From Gorsachius magnificus (Eukaryota; Chordata; Aves; Pelecaniformes; Ardeidae), in NCBI GenBank assembly GCA_034008185.1, contig CM067109.1:58148801-58212800 (forward strand): DNA of 64,000 nucleotides, read 5' to 3'. Both the position numbers and the translations under genes were made by a program. This document shows, piece by piece, positions 52,834-61,330 of this stretch. The notes under the pieces are model-generated. The model was not told the origin of the DNA. It saw only the letters and a list, made by a program, of their open reading frames with translations, and made no database searches. How positions within the stretch are numbered: the stretch's first letter is position 1; each line of letters starts with the position of its first letter.

Positions 52834-53108
52834 CGACCGACTAAACCCCCTGAGCATGAGGTTATATGGTATGGAATAGCTCTTTGGGCAGTTTGGGTCA
52901 GCTGTCCTAGCTGTGCTGTACTCCCAGCTTGTTATGCACCTGGCTCAGCAGGAGAAGCTCAAAAAGTCCTTGAGTAGTCTGAGCACTACTTGGCAACAAC
53001 TAAAAACATCAGTGTGTTATCAACATTCTTCTAGTACTAAATCCAAAACACAGCACTATGCTAGGTACTATGAAGAAAATTAACTCTATCCCAGCTGAAA
53101 CCAGGACA

Positions 53109-54512
53109 AGACCAAACCTCTCATACCTTGCCTAGGCAAGAGATTTAACTTGTGATGACCTGACGCCATTCCCAGAAGAGTCATGGTAGGGTTTGATACT
53201 CCAGTAGGCCCGTCAATGTAGTTTTCAGCCTAACAGTCAAGAGGGGAGCTTTCAGTCAAAACATGGTGATGTTTAGGAATGCCTTAATTGAAAGTGAGCT
53301 CTTTATTTTGCAAAATTACTGCTTTCCTTTGTAATGATAAAGGCAGTGAAGCACTCTCTGTAGCACTTATTTCCCTCTATAGATGTGCAGTCCCTTGTGT
53401 GATCTGGATTGTGTGAGGAAAACCTGGGTTTGTTAGCTCTTCTGTTTACATAAAATTTTTAAAGAATAAAACACTTAAATATGTAAAAAACTCGCATTCT
53501 TGGACAAAACATTAATGTAAAAAAAGAATAACTGTTCATTTTATGAAAATCTTCAAAATGAAAGAAAAAAATTTCTAGAGTCACATTTTTCATACTTTTT
53601 ACGTAATACCCAGTTTTTAAAATAATTAATACTTAACAAAAGAAGTGTTCCAGTACAACAAATACAGAATAAAACCCAGAAGTGAACTAAATAAAAGTAA
53701 ATTAAAATAAAAGTAACTAAGCTGAATAAAAATTATTGGAACTGTGAGTTGATTCCATGTGCAAGAACCATACAGTAAAAAGTCTCTGTGGAGGAGAAGC
53801 CAATAATTTAACCTTTTAGATTAAAGAAATCTTCTGCTATTGGGAACACAACCTGTACACTTCAGAAAGCAAAGGAAGCAAGGATACCCAGGAAATACAT
53901 TTAATTACATGTATCTGGGATTACAAACCTTAGAAAGTTAGCTGGATTATGTCTAGGGAGCCTTTATAACTAGGATCCCTATTTGTGTTAGTCTCTGAAT
54001 TAAAGCAATGACTGTTTCTCTAAAACTAATAATTATTCCACTGTTAAAAATTTATGCACCTAACTAGGGCTTGGGATTTGCTCAGTCTGCATTTCACAGG
54101 GCTATTCAGAGACCTCATCAATGCACGTTCTCAAGAGTCTTACCTCAGGTTCTTGTTCAATGCTGTCAATTCCATCGATTTTATTGTGACTGTAGTTTGC
54201 AATGAACTTTACTGACTGAATCATTTTTTCTGGCAGGCTAGTATTTATAAAATCATGTGGTCATCAGAGAATATTAAGGTATTTTAACTGTATCAACAAA
54301 GCAGAGAAAGCTTACAAAGTTGAACTTTCAAAAGTTTATGAAAATAGAAGACCAAATCTTGCAGTAAAAATGGTTTGCAGTACTTTTTTTTTCTTCTGTT
54401 TAAATGCCTCAGATTTTTGGGGTGGTCTGTCTTGGGGGTTTTCAATAGTTGCACCTGACAATAGTGGATTTAGTTGTGTCCACTGGAATTTCAATTGCTA
54501 CCAGGGAACTGC
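53109..54512. other. AT-rich spacer between LTR and old CR1
   Basis: About 1.4 kb with nothing recognisable. It contains A-rich stretches around 53.45-53.75 kb. Confidence 0.6.
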
Positions 54513-54890
54513 AGAATAGCTTCAATTTGAAAGCACCTCTGGAGGGTGAGCCAAACCCTTTAACCACAGGAGGGCCTGCTCAGGCAGACAGACCCTGTCT
54601 GGTTGAGTTCAGAATATCACCAAGGATGGACATCACACAGCATCTGTGGGAGCCTGCTCACTGACCATCCCACTGTGAAATTTTCTCCTGAAATCTAGCT
54701 GGAATTTCCTGTGTTCCTGTTGCTTCTCATCCTCTTGTTCTGCACCCCTGAGAAGGACCTGATTCCATTTTCTCTACAACATCACATCAGTTAGCTGAAG
54801 GCAGCAGGAGGATCTCTCCCTAACTTTCTCTTAGTCTCTCCTCATGGGTCAGGTGCTCCAACCTTTAGCTACCTTGGTGGTCCCACTCCA
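54513..54890 (-). mobile_element. Ancient CR1 LINE fragment (3' end)
   Basis: On the plus strand the order of degraded blocks matches the reverse complement of a CR1 3' end: AGAAT..TTTGAAAGCACCTCTGG, GAATATCACCAAGGATGGACATC, TGGAATTTCCTGTGTT, CCTGAGAAGGACCTGATTCCA, and a final TGCTCCAACCTTTAGCTACCTTGGTGG. The same block order is present in the younger CR1 copies at 55.8 and 58.4 kb. It is heavily diverged with small indels and no usable frame. A 71-codon plus-strand open frame overlapping it is spurious. Confidence 0.75.
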
Positions 54891-55764
54891 CGGTAAGTTG
54901 TAACCTCCTTCATGAAAAGCACAGAAAACTTGGTAGACAGGAGGTCAGGAGTCAGAGGTTCCAATCAGCCATGTCTACTGCTGCAATAGAGAACTGCTAC
55001 AGGCATGAAAGGCTGTGTCAGCTGAACTCACCACTCAAGAACTTCATTGCTTGCTTGCTGTTTAATTATTTATTAGTGTTTATGATAGCCAGGACTTGTC
55101 TGGATGGGGTTGCTGGCCTTTTGCCAACCTTTCTGTTCTCTAAATGACACTTGGTGCAATATGAAGTGGGAAAGCGATCTTACTGGTGTTATGACAAGTA
55201 AATTTTATTTGAAAATGTCTCTCATTCCAAAAATGGATTTATTCAGTGTGCAAACCTTGTTAGTGGTAAGCCAGAGTATAAATTGTGTGTACAAATTCAC
55301 TACAGAATCTCATAGGAAAAGACTGGAGTCTTCATTTGCTTTAGAAAGAGATTTTCCATATTTGCCCTAGATTGAAAGTGCACGAGGATATGAGGACATT
55401 ACTTATCCAATGCTAATTCATGAGATTAAACATTGTCCCAGTCATACTGTCCCAGACATCTTCTAGATGCAATCACTAGGTGGACATTAACTTGGGGTTT
55501 GACCATGGTTTTGACATAAAGGACAAGAGTTAGAAGATTTCAACCGCAATTGACAGATCTTTCTTCAGTCTGACCAAAATCTGCTCCTGTTAATTCAGCA
55601 GTGGCTTTTCATGGAAGACTTTTCTTTATTTAAAAACATCTGCACAAATAAAAAATTATGAGGGATTCAAACTAGAAGAGCCCAGACTCCTCCTGTGGAG
55701 ACATACATTTGGTATACAGTCAGAGTGGCTCCATTGAGGGGGCTCTCTTGATTGTTAGTAGCAA
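54891..55764. other. Spacer between CR1 copies
   Basis: About 0.9 kb of unremarkable sequence. No feature recognised. Confidence 0.6.
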
Positions 55765-57572
55765 TCAGAATCACAGAATGGCAAGGGTTGAAAGGGACCT
55801 TGGGAGATCATCCAGTCCAACCCCCATGCTAAAGCAGGTTCACCTAGAGCAGGTTGCACAGGACATCGTCCAGGCGGGTTTTGAATATCTCCAGAGAAGG
55901 AGACTCCACAACCCTCCTGGGCAGCCTGTTCCAGTGCTCTATCACCCTCAAAGTAAAGAAGTTCTTCCCCATATTCAGCTGAAACCTCTTATGCTTCAGT
56001 TTTTGCCCATTGCCCTTTGTCCTGTTGCTGGGCTCCACTGAGAAGAGTCTGGCTCTGTCCTTGTGACATCCTCCCTCAAGATATTTGTACATGTTCATGA
56101 GATCCCCTCTCAGTCTTCTCTTCTTCAGGCTAAACAAGCCCATCTGTCTCAGCCTTTCCTCATAGGGGAGATGCTCCAGTCCCCTCATCATCTTTGTTGC
56201 CCTCCTCTGGACTCTCTCTAGGAGTTCCTAATTTCTCTTGAAACAGGGAGCCCAGAACTGGACACAGTACTCCAGGTGGAGTCTCACCAGGGCAGAGTAG
56301 AGGGGGAGGATAACCTCCCTCCACCTGCTGGCCACACTCCTCTAAGAGTGCACCCCTGGATACCATTGGCCTTCTTGGCAACAAGGGCACACTGCTGGCT
56401 CATGGTCAGCTTGTCATCCACCAGGACTCCCAGGTCCCTCTCAGCAGAGCTGCTTCCCAGCAGGTCAGCCCCCAGCCTGTACTGGTGCATGGGGTTCGAC
56501 CTCCCCAGGTGCAGCACTCGACACTTGCCCTTGTTGAACTTTATCAGGTTCCTTTCTGCCCAACTCTCCCACCTGTCGAGGTCCCACTGAATGGCAGCAC
56601 AGCCTTCCGGCACCTCAGCCACTCCTCCCAGTTTTGTGTCATTAGCAAACTTGCTGATGGTACGCTCTGTCCCTTCGTCCAGGTCATTGATGAATAAGTT
56701 GAACAAGACTGGGCTGAGTACTGAGCCCTGGGGAACTCCCCTAGCTACCGGCCTCCAGCTGGACTCTGCCCCACTGATCAAACCCTCTGAGCCTTGCCAT
56801 TCAGCCAGTTCCCAATCCACCTCTCTGTCCACTCATCCAATCCACACTTTCTGAGCTTCCCTATGAGGGTGTTATGTGAGACAGTGTCAAAAGCCTTGCT
56901 GAAGTCAAGGTAGACAACATCCATTGCTCTCCCCTCATCTACCCAGCCGCTCATGCCATAGTAGAAAGCTATCAGATTGGTTAGGTATGATTTCCCCTTG
57001 GTGAATCCATACTGGGTACTCCTGATCACCTTCTTTTTCTCCACTTGCTTGTAGATGACACCCAGAATGAATTGTTCCATCGCCTTTCCGGGGATGGAGG
57101 TGAGACTAACCGGCCTGTAGTTCCCTGGGTCCTCCTTCTTTCCCTTTTTGAAGACTGGAGTGACACATTGGCTATCCTCCAGTCCTCAGGCATCCCTCCT
57201 GTTCTCCAGGACCTTTCATAGATGATGAAGAGTGGCTCAGCAATGACATCTGCCAGCTCCCTCAACACTCACGGGTGCATTCCATCGGGGCCCATGGATT
57301 TGTGAGTGTTGTGCTTACTTAAAAAATCCTTAACCTAGTCCAGCTCAGCCAAGGGAAGGTCTCCTTTCTCCAGGCTTGCTCACTTACCTCCAAGGACTGG
57401 GAAGCCTGAGGGCCAGTCTTGGCAGTGAAGACTGAAGCAAAGAAGGCATTCAGTAATTCTGCCATCTCTGTATCCTCTGTCACCAGGGCACCCGCTTCAT
57501 TCAGCAGTGGTCCCACATTTCTCCTAGTCTTTCATTTGCTGCTGATGTACTTGAAGAAGCCCTTCTTGTTAC
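55765..57572 (-). mobile_element. CR1 LINE, 5'-truncated, older subfamily
   Basis: About 1.8 kb in minus orientation. The 3' terminus reads, in sense, CCATTCTGTGATTCTG, a diverged CR1 tail, preceded by a CR1 3' UTR block. The body translates in several frames into CR1 ORF2 reverse transcriptase and C-terminal pieces. Homology stops near 57572, inside the linker upstream of the reverse transcriptase, so the endonuclease half was never inserted. Protein pieces differ clearly from the 58.4-61.3 kb copy (for example [10 protein letters not shown] versus [10 protein letters not shown]), indicating a different subfamily or age. Confidence 0.9.
55844..57572 (-). pseudogene. CR1 ORF2 reverse transcriptase remnant
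   Basis: Fragments in sense order are [15 protein letters not shown] (57516 down), LRELADVIAEPLFIIYERSW (57268 down), [16 protein letters not shown] (about 56.9 kb), [20 protein letters not shown] (about 56.7 kb), and the C-terminal RGLEHLPYEERLRQMGLFSL (56191 down). The YxDD-equivalent motif has become FANDTKLGG, so one catalytic Asp is replaced by Asn. At least four frame changes are needed to read through. A TGA interrupts the segment just upstream of NVGPLL, probably a decayed CpG Arg codon. It is non-functional. Confidence 0.9.
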
Positions 57573-58343
57573 CTAAGTGGCTCTGAATATAAGTACTGAT
57601 GGTGGTAATTCAGGCCTAAGGGAACCATTGAATTTGCAATGGCTTTCCTCAAACTGAACAGCCTGAACAGCACCTTTTGCCTCTGGTTTAAGGAATGTAA
57701 TCCTTCACAGATTTTTCCCTCGGGTGGTGGAACAAGGTGGGCTGTTGTGTCATTCCTGGTTTTTTTTTTAATTTTTAAAAAGCAAAGGTTTTGGTGCTTA
57801 GTGGCATACATGCACATAGACAATGGGTTAGTGTGCTTAGTTTCAAACTGCAGTCATTCTTTCCCAATGAGGTAGAACAAACCTGACATGAAAGGGAGCC
57901 ATAGCCTTTCTGAACATGGGTATTACTGCAGCTGGATGCACACAAGATGATCCAGGCAGGAACAGGCCATGGTTTAATTGGGCATCAAGCACACATTGAA
58001 ATCTTCCTTATGGTTTGAAAGGTAGGGTTATTTTGTTTAGACTCTCATTTCTCCCATAAAGGTAAACTACAAGTACAAATTTCACTTGTACCCAGTTTTA
58101 AAATCACACCAAGTTCAGTGTCAAGAGATTAAAACATCTGTTCAGGCAGAACTGCATTCAGACTCAGGGACTGTTTAGTGGCTATAGTTTAGGCCATTTT
58201 CCTGCTTCTAGTGTCTCTTGGCCCACTGACTTCAGCTTACATATGCTGTGCACACCTCTGATGCTGTAAAGAATCCCTGCATTTTTGTAGTTCTTTTGGC
58301 GTACCTTGTTTTTGCATGTGCTTTGTGCATGTGAACTGATTTA
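57573..58343. other. Spacer between the two larger CR1 copies
   Basis: About 0.77 kb of unique-looking sequence with a T-rich run near 57.76 kb. Nothing recognised. Confidence 0.6.
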
Positions 58344-58370
58344 GAATAGAATCATAGAATCATAGAATCA
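58344..58370 (-). repeat. CR1 3' terminal microsatellite tail
   Basis: In sense this reads GATTCTATGATTCTATGATTC, the short ATTCTATG repeat that ends avian CR1 elements and defines the 3' end recognised by the CR1 reverse transcriptase. About two and a half clean units are present. Confidence 0.9.
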
Positions 58371-58436
58371 CCTCGGTTGGAAAAGACCTTTAAGATCATC
58401 GATTCCAACCGTTAACCTAGCACTGCCATCCCACCA

Positions 58437-61223
58437 CTAAACCATGTCCCTAAGCACCTCATCTATCCTTCTTTTAAAGACCTCCAGGGATGAGGACTCC
58501 ACCACCTCCCTGGGCAGCCCATTCCAGAGCCTGACAACCCTCTCGGTGAAGAAGTTTTTCCTAATGTCTAGCCTAAACCTGCCCTGGCGCAGCTTCAAGC
58601 CATTCCCCCTCGTCCTATCATCTGTTACCAGGGAGAAGAGGCCGATCCCCACCTCGCTACAGCCTCCTGTCAGGTAGTTGTAGAGGGCGATCAGGTCTCC
58701 CCTCTGCCTCCTCTTCTCCAGACTAAACAACCCCAGTTCCCTCAGCTGCTCCTCGTATGACTTGTGTTCCAGACCCCTCACCAGCTCGGTTGCTCTCCTC
58801 TGGACCTGTTCCAGCAAGGCAACATCTTTCTTGTAGTGAGGGGCCCAAAACTGAACACAGTATTCGAGGTGCGGCCTCACCAGCACCGAGTACAGGGGCA
58901 CGATCACTTCCCTACTCCTGCTGGCCACACTATTCCTGATACAAGCCAGGATGCCATTGGCCTTCTTGGCCACCTGGGCACACTGCTGGCTCATATTCAG
59001 CCGGCTGTCAATCAGTACCCCCAGGTCTTTTTCCACCAGGCAGCTTTCCAGCCACTCTTCCCCAAGCCTGTAGCGCTGCATGGGGTTGTTGTGACCCAAG
59101 TGCAGGACCCGGCACTTGGCCTTGTTGAACCTCATACAATTGGCCTCGGCCCATCGATCCAGCCTGTCCAGGTCCCTCTGAAGAGCCCTCCTCCCCTCCA
59201 GCAGATCAACACTCCCACCCAGTTTGGTGTCATCTGCAAATTTACTGAGGGCACACTCAATCCCCTCATCAAGGTCATTGATAAAGATATTAAACAAGAC
59301 TGGCCCTAGAACTGAGCCCTGGGGGACACTGCTTGTGACTGGCCGCCAACTGGATTTAGCTCTGTTCACCATGACTCTCTGGGCTCGGCCACCCAGCCAG
59401 TTTTTAACCCAGCGAAGAGTACATCCATCTAGGCCATGAACTGCCAGCTTCTCCACGAGAATGCTATGGGAGACTGTGTCGAAGGCTTTGCTGAAGTCCA
59501 GGTAGACAACATCCACAGCCTTTCCCTCATCTACCAGGCGGGTCACCTGGTCATAGAAGGAAATCAGGTTGGTTAGGCAAGACTTGCCTTTCGTGAACCC
59601 ATGCTGACTGGGCCTGATCCCCTGATTGTCCTCCATGTGCCTGGTGAGCACACTCAAGATGAACCTCTCCATAATCTTCCCCGGTACCGAGGTCAGGCTG
59701 ACTGGTCTGTAGTTCCCCGGATCCTCCTTCCAGCCCTTCTTGAAGAGAGGCGTCACATTTGCCAACCTCCAGTCATCTGGGACCTCCCCTGTTCTCCAGG
59801 ACTGCTGATAAATGATAGAGGTTGGAAGCTCCTCTGCCAGCTCCTTCAGCACTCTTGGGTGGATCCCATCCGGTCCCATAGACTTGTGGATATCCAGGTG
59901 GCACAGCAGGTCAAAGACTGCTTCCTCCTGGATTATGGGGGGTTCATTCCACTCTCTGTCCCCATCTTCCAGCTCAGGAGGCTGGGTACCCTGGGGATAA
60001 CTCGTCCAGCCATTAAAGACCGAGGCAAAGAAGGCGTTGAGTATCTCAGCCTTTTCCTCATCTTTAGTGGCAATGTTCCCCCTTGCATCCACTAGTGGAT
60101 GGAGGTTCTCCCTGGCTCTCTTTTTGCTGTTAACATATTTATAAAAACTCTTCTTATTATCCCTTATAACAGTGGCCAGGTTAAATGCCAGCTGAGCTTT
60201 TGCCTTTCTAATCTCCTCTCTGCATGACCTGACAAGATCCCTGTACTCTTCCTGGGTTGCCTGCCCCTTCTTCCAGAGCTGGTAAGCTCTCCTTTTTTCC
60301 CTTAGTCGCACTAGTAGTCCTCTGTCCAGCCAGGCCGGTCGTCTTCCCCGCCGATTCGTCTTACGGCACATGGGGACAGCCTGGTCCTGTGCCTTTAAGA
60401 CTTCTTCCTTGAAAAACACCCAGCCTTCTTGGACCCCTTTGCCCTTCAGGACTATCTCCCAAGGGACTCTCCCAACCAGCGTTCTGAGCAGGTCAAAGTC
60501 TGCCCTCTGGAAATCCATGGTGGCAGTCTTGCTGACCCCCTTCCTAACCTCACCAAAGATTGAAAACTCTACCATTTCATGATCACTAAGGCCTAGATGA
60601 TTTCCAACCACCACCTCTCCCACCAGTCCTTCTCTGTTAGTGAACAGGAGGTCAAGCAGGGCACCTCCCCTGGTAGGCTCACTTACCAGCTGTGTCAGGA
60701 AGTTATCTTCCACACACTGCAGGAACCTTCTGGACTGTTTCCTTTCTGCTGTATTGTATTTCCAGCAGATGTCTGGGAAGTTGAAGTCCCCCACAAGAAC
60801 AAGAGCTCGCGACTGAGAGACTCCTGCCAGCCGCTTGTAGAATTCTTCGTCCACGTCCTCATCCTGGTCGGGTGGTCTGTAACAGACTCCCAACAGGATA
60901 TCTTTCTTGTTGGCCTTCCCCCTCATCCTCACCCATAAGCATTCTGCCTCACCACAAGTGTCAAGCTCTGTACAATCTAAACACTCCCTAACATACAGAG
61001 CCACCCCGCCGCCTCTCCTTCCTTGCCTGTCCCTTCTGAAGAGTTTGTAGCCATCCATCGCAGCACTCCAGTCATGGGAGGCATCCCACCACGTTTCTGT
61101 GATGGCGACTACATCATAACCACCCTGCCTTACAATGGCTTCCAGCTCCTCCCATTTGTTGCCCATGCTGCATGCATTAGTGTAGATGCACTTGAGCTGG
61201 GCTGTCGGTTTCCCCCCCAGCAA
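58437..61223 (-). CDS. CR1 ORF2: AP endonuclease and reverse transcriptase, uninterrupted
   Basis: A 928-codon open frame counted from a TTG at 61223. It stays open upstream to a TGA near 61320. The first in-frame ATG is residue 20. The N-terminal APE-type endonuclease shows TNACS (15-19), TETWWD (42-47), GDFNFP (145-150) and the catalytic LSDHE (212-216). The reverse transcriptase shows SMGPDGIHP (448-456), [13 protein letters not shown] (504-516), [13 protein letters not shown] (574-586), PQGSVLGP (634-641) and the catalytic FADD (662-665), then a C-terminal domain ending EVLRDMV. The protein would nick target DNA and reverse-transcribe CR1 RNA in the nucleus. All key residues seen are intact, but a start Met ahead of the endonuclease is missing from this truncated copy. 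Compared with the copy at 55.8 kb, two residues are lost near 467 (EELPTSII versus DVIAEPLFII). Confidence 0.93.
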   Translation of the reverse strand: MLGGKPTAQLKCIYTNACSMGNKWEELEAIVRQGGYDVVAITETWWDASHDWSAAMDGYKLFRRDRQGRRGGGVALYVRECLDCTELDTCGEAECLWVRMRGKANKKDILLGVCYRPPDQDEDVDEEFYKRLAGVSQSRALVLVGDFNFPDICWKYNTAERKQSRRFLQCVEDNFLTQLVSEPTRGGALLDLLFTNREGLVGEVVVGNHLGLSDHEMVEFSIFGEVRKGVSKTATMDFQRADFDLLRTLVGRVPWEIVLKGKGVQEGWVFFKEEVLKAQDQAVPMCRKTNRRGRRPAWLDRGLLVRLREKRRAYQLWKKGQATQEEYRDLVRSCREEIRKAKAQLAFNLATVIRDNKKSFYKYVNSKKRARENLHPLVDARGNIATKDEEKAEILNAFFASVFNGWTSYPQGTQPPELEDGDREWNEPPIIQEEAVFDLLCHLDIHKSMGPDGIHPRVLKELAEELPTSIIYQQSWRTGEVPDDWRLANVTPLFKKGWKEDPGNYRPVSLTSVPGKIMERFILSVLTRHMEDNQGIRPSQHGFTKGKSCLTNLISFYDQVTRLVDEGKAVDVVYLDFSKAFDTVSHSILVEKLAVHGLDGCTLRWVKNWLGGRAQRVMVNRAKSSWRPVTSSVPQGSVLGPVLFNIFINDLDEGIECALSKFADDTKLGGSVDLLEGRRALQRDLDRLDRWAEANCMRFNKAKCRVLHLGHNNPMQRYRLGEEWLESCLVEKDLGVLIDSRLNMSQQCAQVAKKANGILACIRNSVASRSREVIVPLYSVLVRPHLEYCVQFWAPHYKKDVALLEQVQRRATELVRGLEHKSYEEQLRELGLFSLEKRRQRGDLIALYNYLTGGCSEVGIGLFSLVTDDRTRGNGLKLRQGRFRLDIRKNFFTERVVRLWNGLPREVVESSSLEVFKRRIDEVLRDMV

Positions 61224-61285
61224 TGGGGTGACCCCCCCAGGCTCCTCTCTAGTGAGCCTGTTTATATCCCCTTCCCCCTTCAGGC

Positions 61286-61330
61286 CTAGTTTAAAGCCCT
61301 CTCTACAAGCCCCGCCAGTTCATGAGCATT
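61286..61330 (-). pseudogene. CR1 ORF1 C-terminal tail
   Basis: In sense a short frame reads [12 protein letters not shown] followed by TAG. It resembles the usual hydrophobic-basic C-terminal end of CR1 ORF1, the RNA-binding/esterase-like protein. The rest of ORF1 is absent because of 5' truncation. It overlaps the open ORF2 frame, as expected for the CR1 ORF1/ORF2 junction. The identification rests on a short stretch. Confidence 0.5.

Larger units (their letters stand above)
52512..53108 (-). mobile_element. Solo endogenous retrovirus LTR
   Basis: About 597 bp matching, from memory, a common avian ERV LTR family. On the plus strand it starts near CCATGGTTTAAC..GGCAACTAAGCACCACGCAGCC, has CAGTGGGATGGGGGAGAGAATC, then TATGGTATGGAATAGCTCTT and GGTCAGCTGTCC, and ends ATTAACTCTATCCCAGCTGAAACCAGGACA. 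Element sense is minus: there the U3-like part comes first, followed by a poly(A) signal ATTAAA and the CCATCCCACTG block. The ends in sense are TG.. and ..CCTCA, an imperfect match to canonical TG/CA. No gag, pol or env sequence flanks it, so it is a solo LTR. An obvious target-site duplication is not visible. Confidence 0.85.
58344..61330 (-). mobile_element. CR1 LINE, near-complete 3' part with intact ORF2
   Basis: About 3.0 kb in minus orientation. In sense it has the last few codons of ORF1, a short linker, an uninterrupted ORF2, a short 3' UTR (about 65 bp) with the CR1-typical GGTTGGAATCGATGATCTTAA block, and the ATTCTATG tail. G+C content is well above the flanks. The 5' end is inferred near 61330, where CR1-like sequence stops, so most of ORF1 and the 5' UTR are missing. 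The clean tail and intact frame indicate a fairly recent insertion. Confidence 0.93.

Noticed and set aside
54449..54664. 71-codon plus-strand frame
   Set aside because: It overlaps the ancient CR1 3' end and reads it antisense, so not a gene.
58764..60095. Long plus-strand frames (for example 58764-59309 and 59601-60095)
   Set aside because: Antisense shadows of the GC-rich, intact CR1 ORF2 on the minus strand.
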